Source: Syntrophomonadaceae bacterium
GTDB taxonomy: Bacteria; Bacillota; Syntrophomonadia; Syntrophomonadales; Syntrophomonadaceae
Assembly (NCBI GenBank): GCA_028686565.1
Contig: JAQUBU010000082.1
Coordinates: 1-8,750 of the forward strand
DNA: 8,750 nt
Direction: 5' to 3'
Shown: one piece after another, positions 1-5,121 of the stretch
How the letters are laid out: every line of letters starts with the position of its first letter
How positions within the stretch are numbered: position 1 is the stretch's first letter
Made by a program: the position numbers and the translations under genes
The notes under the pieces: model-generated
Told to the model about the DNA's origin: nothing
What the model saw: the letters and a program-made list of their open reading frames with translations, nothing else
Databases searched by the model: none

Positions 1-183
1 ACCGGTCTTAACCAAATTTACTAATGCAGGCGTATTATCATTGCATAAATCATCCAAGGCAAGTTTGTCAATAACCAGTAGACAAACCTCTCCCCCGTCC
101 GCCGTTGGGATCTCCTGGGATACGGCAAAAAGGGGCGAAAACAAAATTAATATCAGAATTAATAGCAGGGTATGCTTTTTCAC
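1..183 (-). CDS. Secreted protein, N-terminal part only (runs off left edge)
   Basis: Reading leftwards from a GTG at 183-181 gives 61 codons with no stop before the window edge. The first residues, MKKHTLLLILILILFSPLFA, form a typical signal peptide: Lys-Lys, then a long Leu/Ile core, then a small-residue exit. The mature part begins near SQEIPTADGGEVCLLVIDKL and continues with DDLCNDNTPALVNLVKTG. A Shine-Dalgarno-like AAGGA lies about 10 nt upstream of the GTG. The pattern of a hydrophobic strand with an Asp (LLVIDKL) followed by NTPALVNLVKTG is reminiscent of the metal-binding N-terminus of alkaline-phosphatase-superfamily ectoenzymes, where the conserved phrase is roughly D-x(n)-TPNLxxLxxxG. 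That family guess is weak because most of the protein is missing. Export is well supported; function is not. Confidence 0.72.
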   Translation of the reverse strand, partial: MKKHTLLLILILILFSPLFAVSQEIPTADGGEVCLLVIDKLALDDLCNDNTPALVNLVKTG

Positions 184-414
184 AACTAATTTATCCTTCA
201 GATGTAATATTATGCTAACAGCTATTTTGGTATAGTATCTCCCGAAATCATTGTTGATATAAGTTTCAGATAATAATAAATATAGGTTATTAGTGTGATG
301 AGCTTGAAAAATACTGTATTATTTAATTATCGGATTACAAAAGTTTAACAAAAGTGATCATGTTCTTATACATATGATTTCATGTAATTTATTGGTCTAT
401 AACGAGGGGAAAAG
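184..414. other. AT-rich divergent intergenic region
   Basis: This stretch separates the leftward secreted-protein gene from the rightward small ORF/nitroreductase unit. It must hold both promoters, but no hexamer pair is convincing. Weak options for the rightward unit are TTGAAA at 304-309 and TTAACA at 345-350 with TATACA at 367-372 (16-bp spacer). An interrupted ATCAT/ATGAT pair lies at 357-361 and 374-378. No ORF or RNA gene is visible. Confidence 0.4.
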
Positions 415-558
415 ATGTCCCTTGCAGTTTTAAGCGGTCGGGTCTTTATCAACAAAACAGGTGGCGGTTATAACGAGGCACTGTCTCGATGCAGCAGTAT
501 GTTTGAAACTGCTCCGCAGTTTCTTCCGATGCTTAAAAGCTTTAAAGCCTGGTTATGA
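415..558 (+). CDS. Small 47-residue ORF of unknown function upstream of nitroreductase
   Basis: An ATG at 415 opens a 47-codon frame ending in TGA at 556-558. A purine-rich GAGGGG (404-409) sits 5 nt before the start, a plausible ribosome binding site. The peptide begins MSLAVLSGRVFINKTGGGYN and ends FETAPQFLPMLKSFKAWL. It has no signal peptide or membrane helix and contains a single Cys. I do not recognise the family. The ORF is less AT-rich than the DNA before it, and it ends 20 nt before the nitroreductase start, so the two could be co-transcribed. A hairpin (GAAACTGC, loop TCC, GCAGTTTC, 505-523) falls inside the 3' part. A partly decayed copy of the C-terminal codons follows the nitroreductase at 1176-1209. 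It may be a real small protein, a leader peptide or the remnant of a larger gene. Confidence 0.42.
   Translation: MSLAVLSGRVFINKTGGGYNEALSRCSSMFETAPQFLPMLKSFKAWL
505..538 (+). repeat. 34-bp direct repeat, copy 1 (contains perfect hairpin)
   Basis: This segment matches 1176-1209 at 30 of 34 positions. Copy 1 includes a perfect 8-bp stem GAAACTGC/GCAGTTTC with a 3-nt loop (505-523) and lies inside the 47-codon ORF. It encodes ETAPQFLPMLK there. Confidence 0.75.
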
Positions 559-578
559 TTACTTAAGGAGGTGTTTGA

Positions 579-1154
579 ATGGAAACCAGAGAAGCTGTTT
601 TTGGGAGAAGGAGCATAAGGAAGTATCTAGACAAACCTATTGAACCGGAGGTACTGCAATATATTCTTGAAGGAGCAGTAATGGCTCCTTCTGCGGTCAA
701 TAACCAACCCTGGTATTTTCTTGCTGTTCAAAGTCAGGAGCAGATGGAAAAGCTGCGGGGTATATTTCAGGAGGTTAGTGTGAATGTCAAGGCTGCACTT
801 GAAAAACGATTCCCCAATAATCCCGAGGTAATAAGTGAGACATTGGGATTTTTAACAGGTCTTGGCGATGCCCAGGTATGTGTGTTGGTTTTTCTTATAA
901 AACCCAGTGAGGACTACGACATAATTGCGGTTCAGTCAACCAGTGCGGCGATTGAAAATCTTTGTTTGATGGCATTTGACAGAGGTATAGGTTCCTGTTG
1001 GATGACAGCGCCTTTAACTGTCAAATATGGCGATGTTCTGAGAAGAGAATTTGCACCCGAAAAGGGTAAATTTATAGCGGCGGTTACTTTGGGATATCCA
1101 GCTGTTTCCCCCCAGGCGCCGAAAAGAAAACAGGGAAGATTTGATATTATTTAG
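579..1154 (+). CDS. FMN-dependent nitroreductase-family oxidoreductase
   Basis: A 191-residue cytoplasmic flavoprotein of the nitroreductase superfamily. These enzymes are usually homodimers that bind FMN and use NAD(P)H to reduce nitro groups, quinones or similar acceptors; the true substrate is often unknown. Visible family marks are the FMN-phosphate-binding RRSIRKY near residues 10-16, the APSAVNNQPWYF segment at 36-47, an AAIENLCLMAFDRGIGSCWM stretch at 123-142, and LGYP at 171-174 before a basic PKRK end. The length fits single-domain members. The ATG at 579 follows a strong AAGGAGGTG (565-573) with 5 nt spacing, which fixes the start. It lies 20 nt after a small ORF and is followed by a hairpin at 1214-1244. 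There are no adjacent ferredoxin or regulator genes to suggest a substrate. Confidence 0.93.
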   Translation: METREAVFGRRSIRKYLDKPIEPEVLQYILEGAVMAPSAVNNQPWYFLAVQSQEQMEKLRGIFQEVSVNVKAALEKRFPNNPEVISETLGFLTGLGDAQVCVLVFLIKPSEDYDIIAVQSTSAAIENLCLMAFDRGIGSCWMTAPLTVKYGDVLRREFAPEKGKFIAAVTLGYPAVSPQAPKRKQGRFDII

Positions 1155-1175
1155 ATTTAAAAATGAGAATAAAAA

Positions 1176-1209
1176 GAAACTGCTTCGCAATATCTTTCGA
1201 TGCTTAAAA
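1176..1209 (+). repeat. 34-bp direct repeat, copy 2 (decayed hairpin)
   Basis: Second copy of the element at 505-538, with four substitutions. They break the hairpin pairing. Read in the same relative frame it encodes ETASQYLSMLK and reaches a stop at 1228-1230, but a TAA at 1170-1172 just upstream prevents it from being a gene. It lies 21 nt after the nitroreductase stop. Confidence 0.75.
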
Positions 1210-1213
1210 CACC

Positions 1214-1244
1214 AGCAATACAGGGATAAAAACCCTGTATTGCT
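1214..1244 (+). terminator. Hairpin terminator candidate after nitroreductase
   Basis: A perfect 12-bp stem (AGCAATACAGGG / CCCTGTATTGCT) with a 7-nt A-rich loop lies 59 nt after the nitroreductase stop. The following GCATTTATATG is only weakly T-rich, so it is either a modest intrinsic terminator or an mRNA 3'-end stabiliser. Confidence 0.6.
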
Positions 1245-1328
1245 GCATTTATATGTGATGTGGCCTATTACAAATTAATAGTTTTAATTCTTTTCTAAAC
1301 CTGATCCCTTGTCCCTCAGGATAATTTT

Positions 1329-1682
1329 TTAATGCTTATGTTCCCCATGATGGTTACAGATGACATTTTTATCAGTCAGTTCCCCGCTCAAGTATTTGCC
1401 AAGAACTTCTTCACAGCGGCCGGACGCTCCTCTGATAACCTGCAGACCTTTTTCGGTTAGGGCATTCAAGGCTGGTTGCCCTATTCCTCCCGTAATAACC
1501 AGTGATACTCCTTCGGACAAAAACAAGCCGGAAAGGCCTGCATGATTATGTTGTAATGATTCGCTGCCCACTTCTTTCTGCTCAACAACTTGCCCGTCTT
1601 CTACTGTTACAATTAGAAACTGTTTACTCTGGCCAAAATGCTGGTTTATAGATTCTCCATCTTTAGGCATACCAATTTTCAT
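1329..1682 (-). CDS. NifX/NifB-C-terminal-like protein (dinitrogenase Fe-Mo cofactor biosynthesis family), His-rich tail
   Basis: A 117-residue protein of the family that includes NifX, NafY and the C-terminal domain of NifB. In nitrogen fixers this fold carries Fe-Mo cofactor precursors; most stand-alone members in anaerobes have no proven role and probably bind Fe-S or metal clusters. Family marks are MKIGMPKDGE at the start, NQHFGQSKQFLIV at 13-25, QHNHAGL at 44-50 and the glycine turn TGGIGQPAL at 64-72. The C-terminus CNHHGEHKH (109-117) is rich in Cys and His and looks metal-binding. A GGGGGAT ribosome binding site precedes the ATG. The gene stands alone: 192 nt separate it from the response regulator upstream, and no nif gene or Mrp/MinD-type ATPase is in the window. 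A true nitrogenase role is therefore not supported here. Confidence 0.88.
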   Translation of the reverse strand: MKIGMPKDGESINQHFGQSKQFLIVTVEDGQVVEQKEVGSESLQHNHAGLSGLFLSEGVSLVITGGIGQPALNALTEKGLQVIRGASGRCEEVLGKYLSGELTDKNVICNHHGEHKH

Positions 1683-1874
1683 TTATTCATCCCCCAATTT
1701 GTGCCGGTCATAATTTTCGTGAACTGTTCTGTGTGATAATAGTTTGTCCCCAGCTCTTTTATTGATGCGGTGGTATGCTGCGGGATGAGATTTAAGCCTA
1801 CACACTAAATTGCGTTTCGTTTTTATCCATATTTTAATTTATCTATAAAGCTATAATATCAGAAATAGTAATTA

Positions 1875-2567
1875 CTAACCAGCGGTAAATCTGTACCCTG
1901 CCCCCCATACAGTCTCAAGATATTGGGGGTGGGACGGGTCTAATTCAATCTTTTCTCTTATTTTTCTAATATGGACTGCTACGGTGGTAAGGTCTCCAAA
2001 GGCTTCCTCACCCCAAATATTAACGTATATTTGTTCCTTGCTAAGTACACGATTGGGGTTTAAGGCCAAAAAAACCAATAAGTCAAACTCTTTTGAAGAG
2101 AAAGGAATTTCCTTACCATTAAGCATTACTCTTCGCGAAGTTTTATTAATCATCAGGCCTTTAATCTCTATTTCATCACCACTATCGGGTCTAAAGCCCA
2201 GCAAGCGTTCATGCCGGGCTATGTGAGCCTTAACTCTGGCTACCATTTCCAGGGGGCTGAAGGGCTTGACCATATAATCATCAGCTCCCAGCCCCAGTCC
2301 TCGTATTTTGTCCATATCTTCTGTTTTGGCTGAGATCATGATTATGGGAACGGTACCGGTTTTACGCAGTCTTCTGCATATTTCAAAACCATCCAAACCA
2401 GGAAGCATCAGGTCTAATACAATCAGATCATAATTATTATTCTGACATTTGATTAATGCTTTATCACCATTGGACTCTATTTCCACAGCAAAACCTTCTA
2501 TTTCCAAATAGTCCCTTTCCAATTCTGCAATATTAAGTTCATCTTCAACAATCAGTATTGTTTTCAT
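1875..2567 (-). CDS. OmpR/PhoB-family response regulator
   Basis: A 230-residue two-domain transcription regulator. The receiver domain (about 1-118) shows the acidic pair in VEDE at 7-10, the phospho-acceptor Asp52 in LDLMLPG, Ser79 in the ISAK switch segment and Lys101 in the KPF motif. The winged-helix DNA-binding domain (about 132-228) shows FSSKEFDLLVFLALNPNRVLS, the recognition-helix region VAVHIRKIREKIE and the closing YLETVWGAGYRF. I start at the ATG at 2567 (MKTILIVEDE) because a GGAGAG lies 7 nt before it. The in-frame ATG 18 nt further upstream (2585) has no ribosome binding site and would add MLERSQ. It follows the sensor kinase gene by 37 nt on the same strand, so the two form a cognate pair, here with the kinase first. 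Target genes are not shown directly. Confidence 0.95.
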   Translation of the reverse strand: MKTILIVEDELNIAELERDYLEIEGFAVEIESNGDKALIKCQNNNYDLIVLDLMLPGLDGFEICRRLRKTGTVPIIMISAKTEDMDKIRGLGLGADDYMVKPFSPLEMVARVKAHIARHERLLGFRPDSGDEIEIKGLMINKTSRRVMLNGKEIPFSSKEFDLLVFLALNPNRVLSKEQIYVNIWGEEAFGDLTTVAVHIRKIREKIELDPSHPQYLETVWGAGYRFTAG

Positions 2568-2574
2568 TTGCGAT

Positions 2575-2580
2575 CTCTCC
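2575..2580 (-). promoter_or_regulatory. RBS that decides the response-regulator start
   Basis: GGAGAG on the minus strand, 7 nt before the ATG at 2567. No comparable site precedes the alternative ATG at 2585. Confidence 0.75.
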
Positions 2581-2604
2581 AGCATTTCTGATTTTTTTAT
2601 TATT

Positions 2605-3960
2605 TTAAAGAATATGTTTTTTTAAAGTGAAAAATATACTGGTTCCCATATCCACTTCACTTTCTGCCCAGATTTGACCACCATGAGCTTCAATAATCTG
2701 TTTGGCGATGGACAGCCCCAGACCGCTTCCTTTAATTTGCCGGTTGCGGGAAGGATCACCGCGATACAGCCGGTCAAAAATATACGGCAAGTTTTCATTA
2801 TTTATTCCCTTACCATTGTCCTTTATCTCAATAATGACTTCATCGGTGTTTTCACTCAATATGATATCCAGCATTGTCTGATTTTTTAACGGGTCTTGAT
2901 GTTGTTCAACATTAGCTGTTATATTATTGATTACCCGCTGCAGTCTTTGACGATCAGCCATTACCAGCGACTTGCTGGAATAGGTGGAAGTGAAGCTGAG
3001 TTTTATGCCTTTGTTCTCCAGGTCATAACCCTTGTCTTCAACACAGTCATGTAAGAAATCCTCGATATTAATTGCTTCAAATTCAAATTGCAATTGGTTT
3101 AAATCAAGCTTGGAAAACAGGAATAACTCATCAATCAAACGGTCCATTTGTATAGCATTGCTATAAATGGACTGAATATATTTGCTTTCCTTTTCCGGGG
3201 TGCTGGCTACCCCTTCCATTATGCCTTGAACATACCCACGAATTGAGGTAATAGGGGTCTTTAAGTCATGGGAAATGTTTGCGATTAATTCTTTACGGTT
3301 TTTTTCATAACTCTGGCTGAGGCTTTGAGCCTCTTTTAACTGTATTCGCATGGTCTCAAAGGATTGGCAGAGTTCCCCTACCTCATCCTCATATGAAGGC
3401 TCGATGGAGTATTCGAGATTGCCCTTGGAAATCTCAGTTGTCGCCCTGTTTAGAACTCCCAGAGGAGTTATTATGTTGGATGCTGTATGATAACTGATAA
3501 AGATATTTATGAGCATTCCAAACAGTAATGCGATGATAAATACCAGCGCTTCACCAGGTCCTGGAGGTTTGTCTTTCGCTAGAAAATAGATATACCCGGA
3601 GCTCTTGTCACTGAATTGGATATTCCGATCAATTCTGTCAGGTATATATAAGAATTCCCCGTTCTTTTCTACAATAATGTACAATTCATCTGCCTGTCTA
3701 TTCAGCTTCCGCAAATAAGTGACATCCATCAACTTGTCGGGGTTGCTGTTAATTAAGCTTTCCAATTCGGCAACAAGTGCGTTGTTTTGTTTTAAATTGC
3801 CTTCTATTTTTGGTTCCTCAGGAGACGAGTAATGGGGGTTGATCATGTGATGCCATAATAATTCACCAATGCCCAGCAAGAGCAAAGGAATAATAATCAT
3901 GGATATATGAGAGATTGCCAGTTTATATTTTAATGATTTGGGCTTTTCTATTATTGACAT
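2605..3960 (-). CDS. Membrane sensor histidine kinase
   Basis: A 451-residue HAMP/HisKA/HATPase_c kinase that should phosphorylate the regulator encoded just downstream. Transmembrane helix 1 is at about 17-37 and helix 2 at about 136-158. They enclose a roughly 98-residue extracytoplasmic sensor region with no motif I recognise. A HAMP linker (about 159-212) follows, then the phospho-acceptor His231 in ISHDLKTP. The ATP-binding domain shows an N-box at 345-351 (NNITANV), G1 DNGKGI at 381-386 and G2 GSGLGLSIAK at 411-420. After the N-box the sequence is EQHQ where KYM or KYT is usual; the catalytic Asn positions remain. The ATG at 3960 is chosen because AGGAGG lies 5 nt upstream. An in-frame TTG at 3987 has no ribosome binding site. 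It is transcribed away from the DUF4405-like gene. Confidence 0.95.
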   Translation of the reverse strand: MSIIEKPKSLKYKLAISHISMIIIPLLLLGIGELLWHHMINPHYSSPEEPKIEGNLKQNNALVAELESLINSNPDKLMDVTYLRKLNRQADELYIIVEKNGEFLYIPDRIDRNIQFSDKSSGYIYFLAKDKPPGPGEALVFIIALLFGMLINIFISYHTASNIITPLGVLNRATTEISKGNLEYSIEPSYEDEVGELCQSFETMRIQLKEAQSLSQSYEKNRKELIANISHDLKTPITSIRGYVQGIMEGVASTPEKESKYIQSIYSNAIQMDRLIDELFLFSKLDLNQLQFEFEAINIEDFLHDCVEDKGYDLENKGIKLSFTSTYSSKSLVMADRQRLQRVINNITANVEQHQDPLKNQTMLDIILSENTDEVIIEIKDNGKGINNENLPYIFDRLYRGDPSRNRQIKGSGLGLSIAKQIIEAHGGQIWAESEVDMGTSIFFTLKKHIL

Positions 3961-3965
3961 ATTAG

Positions 3966-3971
3966 CCTCCT
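3966..3971 (-). promoter_or_regulatory. RBS that decides the kinase start
   Basis: AGGAGG on the minus strand, 5 nt before the ATG at 3960. This excludes the longer reading from a TTG at 3987. Confidence 0.85.
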
Positions 3972-3998
3972 GTTTAGAATAGTACAACTCTATATTAA

Positions 3999-4017
3999 CA
4001 GTGAATTTTAAACACTG
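3999..4017. promoter_or_regulatory. Inverted repeat upstream of kinase gene
   Basis: CAGTG (3999-4003) and CACTG (4013-4017) form a 5-bp inverted pair around a 9-bp A/T spacer, 39 nt before the kinase ATG. It could be an operator or a short leader hairpin. The arms are short, so chance is possible. Confidence 0.25.
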
Positions 4018-4096
4018 CTTTAATAGAATATTAAAAATTTATTAATTTGCGTAAGAATCCTCATGCATTTAAGGGATTTAATAAAAATTTCGTTTC

Positions 4097-4115
4097 TCTT
4101 TATAAAATCTTTAAA
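4097..4115 (+). promoter_or_regulatory. Candidate OmpR-family operator (direct repeats 11 bp apart)
   Basis: TCTTTATA at 4097-4104 recurs as TCTTTAAA at 4108-4115, exactly 11 bp later. OmpR/PhoB-type regulators usually bind tandem direct repeats with about one helical turn between them. The site lies between the divergent kinase and DUF4405-like genes, upstream of the candidate promoter elements at 4139-4167. The region is AT-rich, so chance similarity is a real risk. Confidence 0.3.
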
Positions 4116-4138
4116 CTTTATTTCAGCTTATTTTGTTT

Positions 4139-4167
4139 TTGACTCGTATACTGATTCTTAATACTTA
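4139..4167 (+). promoter_or_regulatory. Candidate promoter of the DUF4405-like gene
   Basis: TTGACT at 4139-4144 is a good -35 match. The hexamer 17 bp downstream, TACTTA at 4162-4167, is poor. A better -10 hexamer, TATACT, lies at 4147-4152 but lacks a proper -35, as in some activator-dependent promoters. The exact start cannot be settled. Confidence 0.3.
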
Positions 4168-4195
4168 ATAAATAAAAAAGAAGGAGGAGCAAGTT

Positions 4196-4609
4196 ATGAA
4201 TAATAAAAGAGAAAGCATAGAAAATGAGAATGAAGGCATAAAAAGCAAGAAAAGGAACAAAAATAGCAACCAAAACACAAACACGATAATTGATATCGTA
4301 ATGTTTCTGGTAATGCTGGCGATATTCTGTGTCGAAGGAGAATTACACGAGTCACTGGGTTATATGATGGGCGGATTGACAATAGTGCATATAGCGTTGC
4401 ACTGGCGTCAGTTTAAAGTCATGTATTGCCGGCTGATTCCGGAAGTCCGCTATCAGCGGCTGGCAGCTCTTTTTACCGCCATTCTGGTAATTGCCATATT
4501 AACAATGCCACTATATATGAATGTGGGTGATTCTGGGATGGGCGACCATGGCCGGGATGGTGATTTTGGGCCAACTGGGCGTTATCACAGCGAGGGAAAG
4601 CATCATTAG
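4196..4609 (+). CDS. DUF4405-like (cytochrome b561-type) three-helix membrane protein with His/Asp-rich tail
   Basis: A 137-residue membrane protein. Residues 1-30 are hydrophilic and rich in Asn, Lys and Glu. Hydrophobic helices lie at about 31-46, 54-69 and 88-108. His51 in ELHESLG and His65/His69 in IVHIALHW match the pattern of DUF4405 domains, which resemble cytochrome b561-type membrane anchors and are thought to bind heme through such histidines. The basic N-terminus (KSKKRNK) and the basic helix 2-3 loop (RQFK...RYQR) put both inside the cell, so the Gly/Asp/His-rich end (GMGDHGRDGDFGPTGRYHSE, then GKHH) should face outward. AAGGAGGA at 4181-4188 lies 7 nt before the ATG. It diverges from the sensor kinase. 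Family assignment is from motif memory; a role in electron transfer or metal binding is inference. Confidence 0.8.
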   Translation: MNNKRESIENENEGIKSKKRNKNSNQNTNTIIDIVMFLVMLAIFCVEGELHESLGYMMGGLTIVHIALHWRQFKVMYCRLIPEVRYQRLAALFTAILVIAILTMPLYMNVGDSGMGDHGRDGDFGPTGRYHSEGKHH

Positions 4610-4644
4610 GACTAAGGATATCTTACATGGTTCATTAATGGCGG

Positions 4645-4676
4645 GGAGAATAATCAAGGTATCCCGATTATTCTCC
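4645..4676 (+). terminator. Hairpin between DUF4405-like gene and small membrane ORF
   Basis: An 11-bp perfect stem (GGAGAATAATC / GATTATTCTCC) with a 10-nt loop starts 36 nt after the DUF4405-like stop. Only GTTTAAG follows, so it would be a leaky terminator or an attenuator limiting read-through into the 48-codon ORF. Confidence 0.5.
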
Positions 4677-4703
4677 GTTTAAGAAAAAGGAGTTGTCTCT
4701 TAT

Positions 4704-4850
4704 ATGCCTATGCTATTTTTTGTTAAATTCTTCAAAGGCTTGGGAGCTATCATATTAATGCTAAGCCTTATAATACTTGGGTTGCTTTTTATATTAGCGC
4801 CGGGATTGGCTACAAATCTTTTTTATGTATTCTTTAAAGCAGCAGAGTAA
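4704..4850 (+). CDS. Small single-helix membrane protein (48 residues)
   Basis: An ATG at 4704 opens a 48-codon frame ending TAA at 4848-4850. AAGGAG at 4687-4692 lies 11 nt upstream, slightly long but usable. The peptide starts MPMLFFVKFFKGLG, has a strong hydrophobic stretch at about 13-36 (Ile/Leu-rich, ending LAPGLA), then NLFYVFFKAAE. The Lys residues before the helix suggest the N-terminus stays inside. No family is recognised. It follows the DUF4405-like gene on the same strand, separated by a hairpin. Such small membrane peptides often act as subunits or modulators of a larger membrane protein; here that is only suggested by position. Hydrophobic ORFs can arise by chance in AT-rich DNA, but the ribosome binding site favours a real gene. 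Confidence 0.58.
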   Translation: MPMLFFVKFFKGLGAIILMLSLIILGLLFILAPGLATNLFYVFFKAAE

Positions 4851-4871
4851 AAGCCTTTATGCCAAGGGAAA

Positions 4872-4926
4872 GGGGTTATTGACCTGCTCACGTTTAGCGC
4901 TGATTTAATGTGTTGTCAACAACCCC
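4872..4926. repeat. Imperfect inverted repeat followed by C-rich tract
   Basis: GGGGTTATTGAC (4872-4883) pairs with GTCAACAACCCC (4915-4926) at 11 of 12 positions around a 31-nt loop. The right arm overlaps a smaller GTTGT/ACAAC hairpin (4912-4923). A C-rich run with the word CCCCT or CCCCG repeated follows to about 4942. It lies 21 nt after the small membrane ORF and could be its terminator, though no T-run follows, or a REP-like element. Confidence 0.5.
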
Positions 4927-5079
4927 GTCCCCTAGTCCCCTACATATCTGCTTTTCCTTCCTCAGTATCCTATTATCATTAGCAGCAGGAATTTAAAATA
5001 TACACTGATAGGAATTTTCGTTCCCTTAAGATTGTCTCTGGGATCTCTTGCCTCCCGTATAGAACAAAGTGGCTGTAAA

Positions 5080-5088
5080 TGGTACAAT
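5080..5088 (+). promoter_or_regulatory. Extended -10 promoter of the DEAD-box helicase gene
   Basis: TGGTACAAT matches the extended -10 form TG-N-TATAAT with one change, and no good -35 is present, as expected for this promoter class. Transcription would start near 5095, giving a leader of about 27 nt. A second hexamer, TATAAT, overlaps just downstream at 5089-5094. Confidence 0.42.
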
Positions 5089-5121
5089 TATAATATCTTG
5101 AATTAATGAAAGAAGATTATA

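Noticed and set aside
461..643. 60-residue plus-strand frame
   Set aside because: It overlaps the small ORF and the start of the nitroreductase in another frame and has no ribosome binding site.
1300..1320. CCTGA/TCAGG hairpin as a terminator between the nitroreductase and NifX-like genes
   Set aside because: Only 5 bp of stem around an 11-nt loop, and the T-run on the plus strand is 4 nt away; too weak to call.
1721..1729. GAACTGTTC as a LexA site for the NifX-like gene
   Set aside because: The arms match, but the spacer is 1 bp; the Gram-positive LexA box needs 4 bp between GAAC and GTTC.
1866..1877. Perfect 12-bp palindrome TAGTAATTACTA at the response-regulator stop
   Set aside because: Pure A/T-rich, includes the stop codon, has no loop for a hairpin and no promoter nearby. 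Probably chance.
2568..2585. Longer response-regulator start (ATG at 2585)
   Set aside because: No ribosome binding site precedes it, while GGAGAG sits 7 nt before the ATG at 2567, where the receiver domain normally begins.
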